Shown one piece after another: positions 8,078 to 16,036 of a DNA stretch of 64,000 nt. The notes under the pieces were generated by a model. That model searched no databases. It was not told the DNA's origin and worked only from the letters and a program-made list of their open reading frames with translations. The translations under genes were made by a program, and so were the position numbers. The DNA is from Acinetobacter kookii (GTDB lineage Bacteria; Pseudomonadota; Gammaproteobacteria; Pseudomonadales; Moraxellaceae): contig NZ_FMYO01000001.1 in NCBI RefSeq assembly GCF_900096895.1, forward strand, positions 372,001-436,000. Direction: 5' to 3'. The number at the start of each line of letters is the position of its first letter. Within the stretch, counting starts at the first letter, position 1.

Positions 8078-9229
8078 TTACAAGAGGAAGCTCACATGAG
8101 CTTCCTCTTGTTTGATGGGGATTTTATCGGGTGAGAATAAAGCTTTTAAAGTTTTTCTTTCAAATAAATTCACTTGAATTATTCTGAGTAAGCGTTGAAC
8201 TGTCCAACCCGCTTCCCCTAAATGTTGAGCGAAACTCACCAGTAAATAGGCGATCATCGCAATCCAGATTTGCGTCTGAATCGCGTTCCTGCTTCGGCCT
8301 AAAAAGGCTTTTAATTTCAGATTCTGTTTAATCGCTTTAAAGAACAATTCTACTTTCCAGCGGTCTTTGTAAATCGCTGCAATGGTAGAGGCGGCTAAAT
8401 GAAAGTTATTGCTGAGAAAGCTGAAGTGCTTGCCACTTTGACGGTCTCTATATTCAATTCTTCTGAGTACTGGTGCTTTTCTTTTTAGGGCATGTGCGCT
8501 ATTCAGCTGAATGGTTTCATCTTTTAGAATGCCTTTGGACTCAAGCACGGAATGTTGCTGGATCACCTGATACACAGCCTTGGGCCTCAGACGTGTGACA
8601 AATCCAACGTTTTGAGCAGTAAGACTTGCATACCATTGGTAATCGACATAGCCTTTATCAAAGACCACAATGCTGCCAGAAGGAAACTGGAATTTTCGGC
8701 CTTGTACCATGTCATTTTCTTTGCCATTTTCAACTGCAACAAACTCAGGAATATGATTGCTGTGATTCAATCCTGTGCTGAGTTTCATACTGGCTTTTGA
8801 GTCATGAACTTTGGCCCATCCACATAAGGAAAGCGAGAGGTCAATGTGACTGGCATCAAGGGAATATAGAGGATTCTTAAAGCGAAATTTATGAGCGACT
8901 TTTGAATGTTCATAGTATTGAAGCAACTTGTAAAACAGCTTTTCATACAAGGCAGCCGGCTGCTGCTCGTTGATTCGTGCCAGCGTGCTTCGCGGAATAG
9001 ATTTTGCTCCGAGATGATGAAGCTTCTCCTGTTGGCACTCCAGATTGGATTGAATATCCCGCAGGCTTTGCCGGCAGGAGAGTTGAGACATCAATATGGC
9101 AACAAACTGATCCCATCGGGAAGCCGATCTAAATTTCTGTCCAACATGATATTTTTTCACAAGGTGTTCAAAATCCTGTCGTATGACAGGTTTAATCAGC
9201 TGATGAAATACGGTATTCTGATGTGACAA
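8078..9229 (-). CDS. IS4-family DDE transposase
   Basis: 383 residues. N-terminal DUF4372-like domain (LVKKYHVGQKFRSASRWDQF) and a DDE catalytic domain: Asp 125 in LYSLDASHID, Asp 191 in VVFDKGY and Glu 294 inside YKDRWKVELFFKAIK, which fits the IS4 signature Y-x2-R-x3-E-x6-K (Y287, R290, E294, K301). The reading frame is intact. The start is a TTG at 9229 preceded by AAGGACTCAGG; that site is part of a hairpin arm (9231-9295). The last codons form another perfect hairpin at 8081-8110. Confidence 0.95.
   Translation of the reverse strand: MSHQNTVFHQLIKPVIRQDFEHLVKKYHVGQKFRSASRWDQFVAILMSQLSCRQSLRDIQSNLECQQEKLHHLGAKSIPRSTLARINEQQPAALYEKLFYKLLQYYEHSKVAHKFRFKNPLYSLDASHIDLSLSLCGWAKVHDSKASMKLSTGLNHSNHIPEFVAVENGKENDMVQGRKFQFPSGSIVVFDKGYVDYQWYASLTAQNVGFVTRLRPKAVYQVIQQHSVLESKGILKDETIQLNSAHALKRKAPVLRRIEYRDRQSGKHFSFLSNNFHLAASTIAAIYKDRWKVELFFKAIKQNLKLKAFLGRSRNAIQTQIWIAMIAYLLVSFAQHLGEAGWTVQRLLRIIQVNLFERKTLKALFSPDKIPIKQEEAHVSFLL
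8081..8110. repeat. Perfect 13-bp hairpin at transposase 3' end
   Basis: CAAGAGGAAGCTC and its complement around a 4-base loop, covering the last ten transposase codons. Neither strand shows a clean T-run, so it may slow read-in or stabilise mRNA rather than terminate. Confidence 0.7.
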
Positions 9230-9230
9230 A

Positions 9231-9295
9231 ACCTGAGTCCTTGGTAGTTAAAGTGTTTGTTCGCACTTATATTTTAACTATTCGGACTCAGGTTT
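9231..9295. promoter_or_regulatory. IS leader hairpin over the transposase ribosome binding site
   Basis: Arms AAAACCTGAGTCC (9231-9243) and GGACTCAGGTTTT (9283-9295) are perfect complements, with an inner repeat AGTTAAA/TTTAACT. In a read-through transcript from outside the IS the arm next to the TTG start, which holds the likely Shine-Dalgarno bases, would be paired. On the plus strand the hairpin ends in a T-run and can act as a terminator. Confidence 0.65.
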
Positions 9296-9327
9296 TTTTA
9301 TTTAAAGTAAACTATGGGACAGCAGTG

Positions 9328-9345
9328 CCCTCAGGTGCTTTTTCA
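9328..9345 (-). terminator. Proximal half of gst terminator plus right target duplication
   Basis: Contains the second CCCTCAGGT copy (9328-9336) and the GGTGCTTTTT arm. It is the part of the interrupted terminator still next to gst. Confidence 0.85.
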
Positions 9346-9360
9346 AATCAATGAAGAGAA

Positions 9361-9972
9361 TTAAGGAATCAAGCCTTCATCTCGCATGGCAATCTGTACT
9401 GATTGACGTTCTGCCACTTTATTACGCAGGGCAATAATATTTTTATACGGCGTAAGATCATGACCAATACCATTCGACCAGTTTGTGAGTACAAACAGAT
9501 AAGCATCTGCCGGACCAAAGTTATCATCTACCAGATAATCGTTATCTGATTCGCCAATTGCTTTATCGATATAAGTCAATAAACGGTCGATTTCGGCATA
9601 AGCTTTTTCTTTCGCTTCTTTTTCTAGGGGAGCCCCAAAGAAAACTGCATAAGCATCATGTAATTCTGAGTTTAAATATCCTAACCATTCCAGAACTTTG
9701 GCACGTCCTAGTCCTGATGGTGGAATCAAATCTTGTTTAGGGTCGTGCTGAGCAAGGAAAGGTAAAATGGCAACGTTTTCAGTAAGAATCAGACCCGGAT
9801 TAATTTCTAAGGCAGGAACATAACCTTTAGGGTTAATCTCGTAATAATCTGTTCCTTTTTCAGTTTTATGTGTTTTTAAATCAACGCGCTCCAAGTCAAA
9901 ATCAACATTAATTTCATTTAAAATAATGTGTGATGCCAAAGAACATGCACCTGGAGAATAATAAAGCTTCAT
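9361..9972 (-). CDS. gstA: Glutathione S-transferase, GstA-like (beta class)
   Basis: 203 residues, the usual length. N-terminal thioredoxin-like domain MKLYYSPGACSLASHIIL carries the cysteine typical of beta-class bacterial GSTs (Cys 10), followed by NPKGYVPALE and a TENVAILPFLA glutathione-binding segment. The C-terminal helical domain includes GPADAYLFVL. It should conjugate glutathione to electrophiles in the cytoplasm. AAGGAT ribosome binding site before ATG 9972. Divergent from the SulP gene. Its terminator has been split by an IS4-family element. Confidence 0.9.
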   Translation of the reverse strand: MKLYYSPGACSLASHIILNEINVDFDLERVDLKTHKTEKGTDYYEINPKGYVPALEINPGLILTENVAILPFLAQHDPKQDLIPPSGLGRAKVLEWLGYLNSELHDAYAVFFGAPLEKEAKEKAYAEIDRLLTYIDKAIGESDNDYLVDDNFGPADAYLFVLTNWSNGIGHDLTPYKNIIALRNKVAERQSVQIAMRDEGLIP

Positions 9973-10136
9973 ACCTGATCCTTGTTATATATCTATTCAC
10001 TGTTTTAAATTGCTTCTAACAAACTTTCAAGTGATCAAACCTGTAAATTGCAAAAAAGCGTAAATGTATAAAAATCACTTACTCTTTGAATATTGTATAA
10101 ATCACGCATATTTTCAAGTCAAACTCGTATGCTTTT

Positions 10137-11639
10137 TTGACTGAACTTGTTTTACCATACGCATCTTTAAAATTTGTGAAATCAATTAGCGTGATTAACC
10201 TGAAAAAAGAACAATGGTTTTCCAATATCCGTACCGATGTATTGGCGGGTCTGGTGGTAGGTTTAGCCTTAATTCCCGAATCCATCGCTTTTTCGGCGAT
10301 CGCAGGTGTTGACCCGCAAGTCGGCTTATATGCCTCTTTTTGTATAGCCGTAACGATTGCTTTTTTTGGCGGTCGCCCTGCCATGATATCTGCGGCTACG
10401 GGTGCCATGGCATTATTGATGATTACCCTGGTGAAAGATCATGGGCTGCAATACTTATTGGCTGCCACGATTTTAACCGGGATCATTCAGGTGATTGCAG
10501 CCTACTTTAAAGTGGCAAAACTGATGCGTTTTGTTTCGCAGTCCGTAGTTTATGGTTTTTTAAATGCCCTTGCCATTTTGATTTTTGCCGCACAACTGCC
10601 GGAAATGAGCAAAATGGATAGCTTAGGCTATTTATTTATGGCACTGGGTCTGGGCATCATTTATCTGTTTCCTTATTTGCCCAAAATTGGCAAAACCCTT
10701 CCCTCACCTTTAATCTGTATTGTGGTACTGAGTGGTTTAGCTATTTTACTGGGTGCCGACATGCGTACCGTCAGTGATTTGGGACAGTTTCCGGATACTT
10801 TGCCAATTTTCCTGATTCCAGGCATTCCGCTGAACTTCGAAACGCTGCAAATCATCTTCCCTTATTCCATCACTCTAGCCACGGTCGGTTTACTGGAGAC
10901 CATGATGACCACCACAGTAATTAATGAGGTGACTGAAACGGAATCCGACCGTCATCAGGAATGTCGCGGCCAAGGGATTGCCAATATTGTCAGTGGCTTT
11001 ATGGGCGGTATGGCAGGTTGCGCCATGATCGGCCAGTCCATCATTAATGTATCTTCAGGTGCACGTACCCGACTGTCAACTTTAGTGGCTGGCGTGTTCT
11101 TGCTTTGTCTGGTTGTTTTTTTTAAAGACTGGCTGGCTTATGTGCCCATGGCAGCATTGGTGGCGATTATGGTGATGGTAGCCTTCACCACTTTCCAATG
11201 GGACTCGGTCAAACAGTTCCGTCAGCATCCTGCTGCATTTAATGTGGTGATGATTGCTGTGGTGATTGTGGTACTGGCAACGCATAACCTGGCTTTGGGC
11301 GTGTTGACTGGTGTGCTGCTGTCTGCACTGTTCATTATCAACAAGCTGGAAAGTGAAGTGAAAGTACAATCGACCTTGCACAATCAGCAACGCCACTATG
11401 TGATTACCGGGCAAATCTTCTTTAGCAGTTCAGAAAAATTCTTCCAGTTTTTTGACTTTAAAGAAAATGTTTCCAAAGTTGTGATCGATCTGAGTCATGC
11501 CCATGTTTGGGATATTACTTCAGTGAATATGCTGAATAACGTGGTGCAGAAATTTAAAGATCAAGCTATTGAGGTTGAAGTGATAGGCTTGAACGAAGCC
11601 AGCAGCACCTTGATTGCTCAATACAATCAATCTTCATAA
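10137..11639 (+). CDS. SulP-family anion transporter with STAS domain
   Basis: Inner-membrane secondary transporter, substrate perhaps sulfate or bicarbonate (inference; family members differ). About ten hydrophobic helices, opening with the family signature [20 protein letters not shown], ending in a cytoplasmic STAS domain from about residue 415 (ITGQIFFSS, then [17 protein letters not shown]). The start is unclear: TTG 10137 gives 500 residues, GTG 10176 or GTG 10191 give shorter forms that begin nearer the conserved core; none has a good ribosome binding site. Divergent from gstA. Confidence 0.88.
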   Translation: MTELVLPYASLKFVKSISVINLKKEQWFSNIRTDVLAGLVVGLALIPESIAFSAIAGVDPQVGLYASFCIAVTIAFFGGRPAMISAATGAMALLMITLVKDHGLQYLLAATILTGIIQVIAAYFKVAKLMRFVSQSVVYGFLNALAILIFAAQLPEMSKMDSLGYLFMALGLGIIYLFPYLPKIGKTLPSPLICIVVLSGLAILLGADMRTVSDLGQFPDTLPIFLIPGIPLNFETLQIIFPYSITLATVGLLETMMTTTVINEVTETESDRHQECRGQGIANIVSGFMGGMAGCAMIGQSIINVSSGARTRLSTLVAGVFLLCLVVFFKDWLAYVPMAALVAIMVMVAFTTFQWDSVKQFRQHPAAFNVVMIAVVIVVLATHNLALGVLTGVLLSALFIINKLESEVKVQSTLHNQQRHYVITGQIFFSSSEKFFQFFDFKENVSKVVIDLSHAHVWDITSVNMLNNVVQKFKDQAIEVEVIGLNEASSTLIAQYNQSS

Positions 11640-11708
11640 AAGATAAACAGCTTTCGGGTTCTTTTATTTTTAAAGCTACTTTTAGCGACCGAAAAAACCG
11701 AGAAAAGT

Positions 11709-11736
11709 TTGACTTGTCAGGCTCAGGACTTAAAAT
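11709..11736 (+). promoter_or_regulatory. Candidate sigma-70 promoter for trmB
   Basis: TTGACT, 16-base spacer, TAAAAT, ending 33 bases before the trmB ATG. Five of six matches in each box. Confidence 0.6.
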
Positions 11737-11769
11737 ACCGCATTCGTATTTTTTACATTTGCCAAAATT

Positions 11770-12486
11770 ATGTCGAACGATCCATTAGACCAGCAAGTCG
11801 TAGAGCTGGACAACTTGAATGAACATCGCGAAATTGTCACTTTTATGCGTCGTTCATCTCCGCTGAATACCTCTCAACGTACTGCGCTTGAACAATATGG
11901 TCACCTAATTTTGGAATATCCGGTGGGTGATTTACGTCAGCAGTTTGAACATCCAGAACGTCCGCTTACTGTAGAAATCGGTTTCGGTATGGGACGTTCA
12001 CTGGTGCTGATGGCGAAAGCCAACCCTGAGCGTAACTATGTCGGTATTGAAGTGCATGTTCCGGGTATTGCGCAATGTGTGTATGAAGCGGGTATGGCAG
12101 GCTTAACCAATCTACGTTTGCTTGATGCCGATGCCATTCAGGTACTGCGTGAAATGCCTGACAACAGCATTAACGCGATCCAGCTGTATTTCCCTGATCC
12201 ATGGCAAAAGAAACGTCATTTCAAACGTCGCTTTGTATCGCACGACCGTATGCCGCTGGTTGAACAGAAACTGGAAATGGGCGGTACCTTCCACTCGGCG
12301 ACCGATTGGGAACCGTATGCTGAATGGATGCTGGATGTTTTGGATAACCGTCCAAACCTTGAAAATATGGCCGGCAAAGGCAACAGCTACCCTCGCCCGG
12401 AATGGCGCCCGCAAACCAAGTTTGAGCGTCGCGGCTTAGAGGAAGGTCATAAAATCAATGATTTTCTGTTCAAGAAAATCAAATAA
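11770..12486 (+). CDS. trmB: tRNA (guanine-N7-)-methyltransferase TrmB
   Basis: Methylates N7 of G46 in the tRNA variable loop using S-adenosylmethionine. 238 residues, normal for the family. SAM-binding motif VEIGFGMGRSLVLMA at about 72-86, then YVGIEVHVPGI, and the catalytic/tRNA-binding segment YFPDPWQKKRHFKRRF. A C-terminal TKFERRGLEEGHKINDF block is also characteristic. It has its own promoter candidate and ends in a bidirectional terminator. Confidence 0.97.
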   Translation: MSNDPLDQQVVELDNLNEHREIVTFMRRSSPLNTSQRTALEQYGHLILEYPVGDLRQQFEHPERPLTVEIGFGMGRSLVLMAKANPERNYVGIEVHVPGIAQCVYEAGMAGLTNLRLLDADAIQVLREMPDNSINAIQLYFPDPWQKKRHFKRRFVSHDRMPLVEQKLEMGGTFHSATDWEPYAEWMLDVLDNRPNLENMAGKGNSYPRPEWRPQTKFERRGLEEGHKINDFLFKKIK

Positions 12487-12503
12487 CCTTAATTGACAGC
12501 ATA

Positions 12504-12531
12504 AAAATGGCTCATATCAATGAGCCATTTT
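12504..12531. terminator. Bidirectional terminator after trmB
   Basis: Stem AAAATGGCTCA/TGAGCCATTTT with a 6-base loop and T-run, between convergent trmB and the methyltransferase gene. Confidence 0.92.
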
Positions 12532-12544
12532 TTATACTCAAAGT

Positions 12545-13219
12545 TTAAGCTTTTATCGCCATATAACCTTGATAGAACAAAATCTGGGTAAACCCCTGCA
12601 CAGCTTCAAAACCACTCGCTTTCAGTTGTTCAAAAGTTTCCTGCTCCGATAACGGATAAAAATCATCTTCTAGACGCTCCAGCATGACCGCAGCCTGTGA
12701 AGGCGTTAAGCCATTGGCCTCACATAGATATTTGAGGGTCTGCAACTCCTGCTCCGACTTGATTTTGGTCAAGTCAAAAGTGATGAATATGCCTTGAGAT
12801 TTTAAACGTGAGGAAATGGCTTTAAAGAACTTGGGCTTCTCTAGATAAGCCACAAAATGCGTAACCAGAATGGACAGTGCCGCATCGTAAGACTGGTCCG
12901 TTTTTAACTGGTCTACATCGCCCAATACGAACTCCACCCGATGCGAGGCATTCAAGGCGTGGATATGGTGTCTGGCCTTATCCAGCATGTTTTGTGACAA
13001 CTCTGTGGCGGTAAAGGTCCAGTCAGGAAACAACTGGACCAGATGACCCAGCTCATAGCCAGTACCACAACCGACAATCAGCACATGCGCATATTCATCT
13101 ACATACGTTTTCAATAAAGCCCGGATCTGTTGATGTACGATTTCATAGCCGGGAATTAATTTGCGGATATGTTCATCATAACCATCTACAACATACTGAC
13201 TATTAAAATCTTTTGCCAT
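12545..13219 (-). CDS. Class I SAM-dependent methyltransferase, paralog 1
   Basis: 224 residues from ATG 13219, supported by an AAAGGAGG ribosome binding site and by the matching MAKDF start in the paralog at 15291-15977; an ATG-type extension to 13237 is unlikely. SAM motif VLIVGCGTGYELGHL (about 42-56). The N-terminal IRKLIPGYEIVHQQI resembles CmoA-type enzymes. The substrate is unknown. Its paralog lies about 2 kb upstream on the same strand, so the pair probably arose by duplication. The DUF2520-type gene lies 46 bases upstream. Confidence 0.85.
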   Translation of the reverse strand: MAKDFNSQYVVDGYDEHIRKLIPGYEIVHQQIRALLKTYVDEYAHVLIVGCGTGYELGHLVQLFPDWTFTATELSQNMLDKARHHIHALNASHRVEFVLGDVDQLKTDQSYDAALSILVTHFVAYLEKPKFFKAISSRLKSQGIFITFDLTKIKSEQELQTLKYLCEANGLTPSQAAVMLERLEDDFYPLSEQETFEQLKASGFEAVQGFTQILFYQGYMAIKA

Positions 13220-13265
13220 CGCTGCCTCCTTTTGCAATACAGGGGCTAAATTTTTTAAGCTTAGT

Positions 13266-14048
13266 TCACGCTTTAGTCTGATGTGATTGCAGAATCTGTT
13301 GACTCATTAAATTGTAAACTTTTTTCAAATCTTCACGTTTAGCATCCTCCAGCATCTGCTGATGCCTGTTTAAGATATTCTGATCTCCCCGCATGGCTGG
13401 CCCGGTCTGCATCTGCTTAGGGTCATACTGTACGGCTTTCTGGGCTGTCTCCAAAATTAACGGGTAAAGCAGCGAGAAATCGACTTGCTGCGCATCGACC
13501 ACCTGTTTTGCCATGTCATAACAGTAATTGCTAAAATTACAGGCAAACACTGCCGCCAGATGTAAACTTAAACGCTGTGCCGATGTATAGGCATACACGT
13601 GTGAACTTAGGCTATTTGCTAACTGGATCAATTGCGCCTGATCCTGCGGCTGGACTGCCTCTACAAACAAAGGCGTGGCCTGCCAGTCTACTTCACGGGC
13701 CAAGCTAAAGGTTTGCAAAGGATAAAATACCCCAGCGCGTGCATGAACCTCTGCCAGAACCTGAATATCGGTACTGCCTGATGTATGCACAATCAACACA
13801 TCTGTGAATTGTGCATGCAGCTGTTGAATGACCTCTGCAATCGCCTGATCGCTCACCGCAATAATCACCAGATCTACATCTGGTTCAAGTTCTGCAATAT
13901 TGGCTGTGGCTTTTGCAGCGACCTGACTCGCCAGGGCCTGGGCATGTTCTAAAGTCCGGCTGTAGATCTGTACAATCTGATGATTCTGGCTTAAAACAGC
14001 AGCCAGATGATGTGCCACCCGTCCTGCACCAATAAAACTGATTCGCAT
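13266..14048 (-). CDS. Rossmann-like and DUF2520 domain protein
   Basis: 260 residues from ATG 14048 (a GTG at 14060 is also in frame). An N-terminal NAD(P)-type Rossmann motif ISFIGAGRVAHHLAAVL is followed by VDLVIIAVSDQAIAEV and VLIVHTSGSTDI, then YPLQTFS and a helical C-terminal domain with LHLAAVFACNFSNYCYDMA, the pattern of the DUF2520 family, related to ketopantoate-reductase-like and pyrroline-carboxylate-reductase-like enzymes. The reaction is unknown. The methyltransferase gene follows on the same strand. Confidence 0.85.
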   Translation of the reverse strand: MRISFIGAGRVAHHLAAVLSQNHQIVQIYSRTLEHAQALASQVAAKATANIAELEPDVDLVIIAVSDQAIAEVIQQLHAQFTDVLIVHTSGSTDIQVLAEVHARAGVFYPLQTFSLAREVDWQATPLFVEAVQPQDQAQLIQLANSLSSHVYAYTSAQRLSLHLAAVFACNFSNYCYDMAKQVVDAQQVDFSLLYPLILETAQKAVQYDPKQMQTGPAMRGDQNILNRHQQMLEDAKREDLKKVYNLMSQQILQSHQTKA

Positions 14049-14095
14049 AGCTAAGTTCACGTTTTACAATTCAGTCCAAGCATGCCAAGAATAAA

Positions 14096-14115
14096 AGGAC
14101 GAATCAATTCGTCCT
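14096..14115 (-). terminator. Terminator of the thioesterase gene
   Basis: Near-perfect stem AGGACGAAT/ATTCGTCCT followed on the minus strand by TTTTATT, 29 bases after the stop. Confidence 0.75.
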
Positions 14116-14143
14116 GATGTTTTTGTTTAAGCGTGAATTAATT

Positions 14144-14941
14144 TTAGAATTGACGCAAAGTTAAAATCTGCTCACTACGTCCAAATGGACCTTGGGTATC
14201 GTGCAAAATTCCGCTGGTCAGCCCGATTCCATCTTCACCATATTGCTGTGTCACTTCCAAACCCAACCACTCACCTTGCGGTAAACGGTGTAAATGGATT
14301 TGTAAATCCAAATTTGGAAACCCCCAACCTTCATTCGGGTCTAGGCGTGGTACGACCCCATTGGCGGTATCTACCATGCCCATTAAACGAACAAAACTAG
14401 ATGTGGCTTGATTTTTAATCATCTCTAATTGATTTCTCAGCCAGACAATGCCCTTACCTGCACGACGGTCTAAATGTGCTCGGGTTTCAATACTTTGGAT
14501 ATAGCCCCCTGGCCAGCAGCGCATGCCATCCCAATCGGGCAAATATTCAGGGTTTTCTACAGGTAAGTCTTCCAACCCTGCAATTGCACGTGTGTCTGAG
14601 GTTTTCATTTTCCATGCGCGCGCCACAATACAGGTTTTTCCTTCAGCACACATTTCCGCTTCAATCAGTTCAATGGTTTTACCAGGCCGGATCATGCGAG
14701 TCGTGATGCTGAACTCCCCAAAGGCGATCAAACCAAAAATATCTAAACTGACCCGACCAATTCGCATATCATCACGTGGCATAAACTGTTCAAGTTCTGC
14801 ACATAAAATACCCGTTGCAGGTGCCATGTGTTGCTCATGCGGATTCCATGCGCCCTGTGCATGAATGTTGGAACGATAGTACGCAGTACAACCACCATCG
14901 GCATGTTGTTCACGTTTGAGTAAAGTGTAATAGGCTGACAT
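14144..14941 (-). CDS. Acyl-CoA thioesterase-like double hotdog protein
   Basis: 265 residues from ATG 14941, preceded by a GGGAAAGAG stretch; a longer frame to 15034 would run into the MITE-like element and adds non-family sequence. The protein has two hotdog-like halves: N-terminal LDIFGLIAFGEFSITTRMIRPGKTIELIEAEM and C-terminal DLQIHLHRLPQGEWLGLEVTQQ followed by a GLTSGILHDTQGPFGRSEQ end, typical of TesB-like (4HBT_3) thioesterases. It should hydrolyse an acyl-CoA; the chain length is unknown. A 266-bp repeat-like element ends 80 bases upstream and may carry or displace its promoter. Confidence 0.85.
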   Translation of the reverse strand: MSAYYTLLKREQHADGGCTAYYRSNIHAQGAWNPHEQHMAPATGILCAELEQFMPRDDMRIGRVSLDIFGLIAFGEFSITTRMIRPGKTIELIEAEMCAEGKTCIVARAWKMKTSDTRAIAGLEDLPVENPEYLPDWDGMRCWPGGYIQSIETRAHLDRRAGKGIVWLRNQLEMIKNQATSSFVRLMGMVDTANGVVPRLDPNEGWGFPNLDLQIHLHRLPQGEWLGLEVTQQYGEDGIGLTSGILHDTQGPFGRSEQILTLRQF

Positions 14942-15020
14942 TTTTTCTCTTTCCCTGATCTGACTTTTTATACTGATACTTTTACTACAAATATTTGTTG
15001 ACTTAATGATGTTATTAATA

Positions 15021-15286
15021 GGGTCTATTGACAATTCGTCAATGTTTGCGGCGACGCATATTTTTTAGCTGATATAAGGCATGGGACAGGAAATTTAGTC
15101 ATTCTAAATGACTGGCACATAACGCAATAGCAGCAAAAAATATGCTCGCCCTGAAAGGCTGTGGCTAAAACTTTCTCAGATTGCGTTATGAAACTTAGCA
15201 ATAGTCTCGCTATTCCTTGCGTTTCATGCCTGATCTGCTCAGTTTTAACCTACAGCGCAAGCCATTTATGAAATATCAACAGACCC
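15021..15286. mobile_element. MITE-like element, 266 bp, with TIRs and TA flanks
   Basis: The first and last 24 bases are inverted repeats matching at 19 positions; both ends read GGGTCT(A/G)TTGA inward. TA dinucleotides sit at both borders (15019-15020 and 15287-15288), the target duplication of Tc1/mariner-IS630 transposons. There is no ORF inside. Internal perfect arms: 15056-15066 with 15135-15145, and 15119-15128 with 15180-15189, so the transcript would be highly structured. The right end lies 4 bases from a methyltransferase stop codon. Confidence 0.8.
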
Positions 15287-15290
15287 TAAA

Positions 15291-15977
15291 CTATTTCTGA
15301 GCAAAAAAACCATAATAATTCATGAGTTGGCAATATGTTTTACACTGGTGAAAACCGACTTGAGTAAGCAATGCTGCCTGCACATCGACAGTAATTAAAT
15401 GAAAATCATCGGCCAAGCGTGCAAGCATTTTTTCCGCTTGTACCGTGGTTAAACCACAATCCAGAGCCAAATTCTGCATCCAACGCAGTTCTATATTTTC
15501 AGTCTGCTGCATCAGATCATAGCTTAATAAAATCGCTGCAGGTTTTAATGTTTGGTAAATATCCTGAAAAAATAATATTTTTTCTGCCACAGGTACAAAA
15601 TGCGCCACCAAAATCGCCAATGCGGCGTCAAACTGCAAGTTTTCAACCTGCGCTTGCTGAGCAAATTGATGTGTATCGGCCTGTATAAAACGCACTCGCT
15701 CATGCCCTGCCACAGACTGAATATTTTTTTCTGCCTGCTGCAACATGCTTAAAGATGGGTCGATGGCAGTGAATTGCCACTGTGGATGTTGCTGCAGTAA
15801 ATACTGCAACTCATAACCTGTGCCACAACCCACCACCAAAAGCTGTGCTGTTTCGGGCAAATGGCTGCTTAAAATTGCGTTGATGTGTTGATGTACCAAT
15901 TCATATCCAGGAATGAGTTTCCGAATATGACTGTCATAGCCTGCAACCACGGTTGCACTGTGAAAATCTTTTGCCAT
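15291..15977 (-). CDS. Class I SAM-dependent methyltransferase, paralog 2
   Basis: 228 residues. Starts MAKDFHSATVVAGYDSHIRKLIPGYE, clearly paralogous to the product at 12545-13219. SAM motif LLVVGCGTGYELQYLL (about 46-61), acidic motif FTAIDPS. CmoA-like N-terminus; substrate unknown. It follows bioB after 59 bases on the same strand, but it does not look like the malonyl-ACP methyltransferase BioC. Its stop codon (15291-15293) is almost touching the MITE-like element, so the native terminator or spacer has probably been replaced. Confidence 0.85.
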   Translation of the reverse strand: MAKDFHSATVVAGYDSHIRKLIPGYELVHQHINAILSSHLPETAQLLVVGCGTGYELQYLLQQHPQWQFTAIDPSLSMLQQAEKNIQSVAGHERVRFIQADTHQFAQQAQVENLQFDAALAILVAHFVPVAEKILFFQDIYQTLKPAAILLSYDLMQQTENIELRWMQNLALDCGLTTVQAEKMLARLADDFHLITVDVQAALLTQVGFHQCKTYCQLMNYYGFFAQK

Positions 15978-16036
15978 ATCACATGATTCTTATTTAATTT
16001 ACTGACATCCAAAGTTAAATTATTTTTGAGATCTGC

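Larger units (their letters stand above)
8059..9327 (-). mobile_element. Complete IS4-family insertion sequence, 1269 bp
   Basis: The two ends carry an inverted repeat: CACTGCTGTCCCA at the left and its complement TGGGACAGCAGTG at the right, with weaker matching for several bases inward. A 9-bp direct duplication (CCCTCAGGT) flanks it. It carries one intact transposase gene reading leftward. IS4 elements commonly make 9-12 bp duplications. The intact ORF and exact duplication suggest a recent, perhaps still mobile copy. I do not assign a named IS. Confidence 0.95.

Noticed and set aside
15291..15977. Methyltransferase next to bioB as BioC
   Set aside because: The N-terminus is CmoA-like and a near-identical type of paralog lies 2 kb away from any biotin gene.
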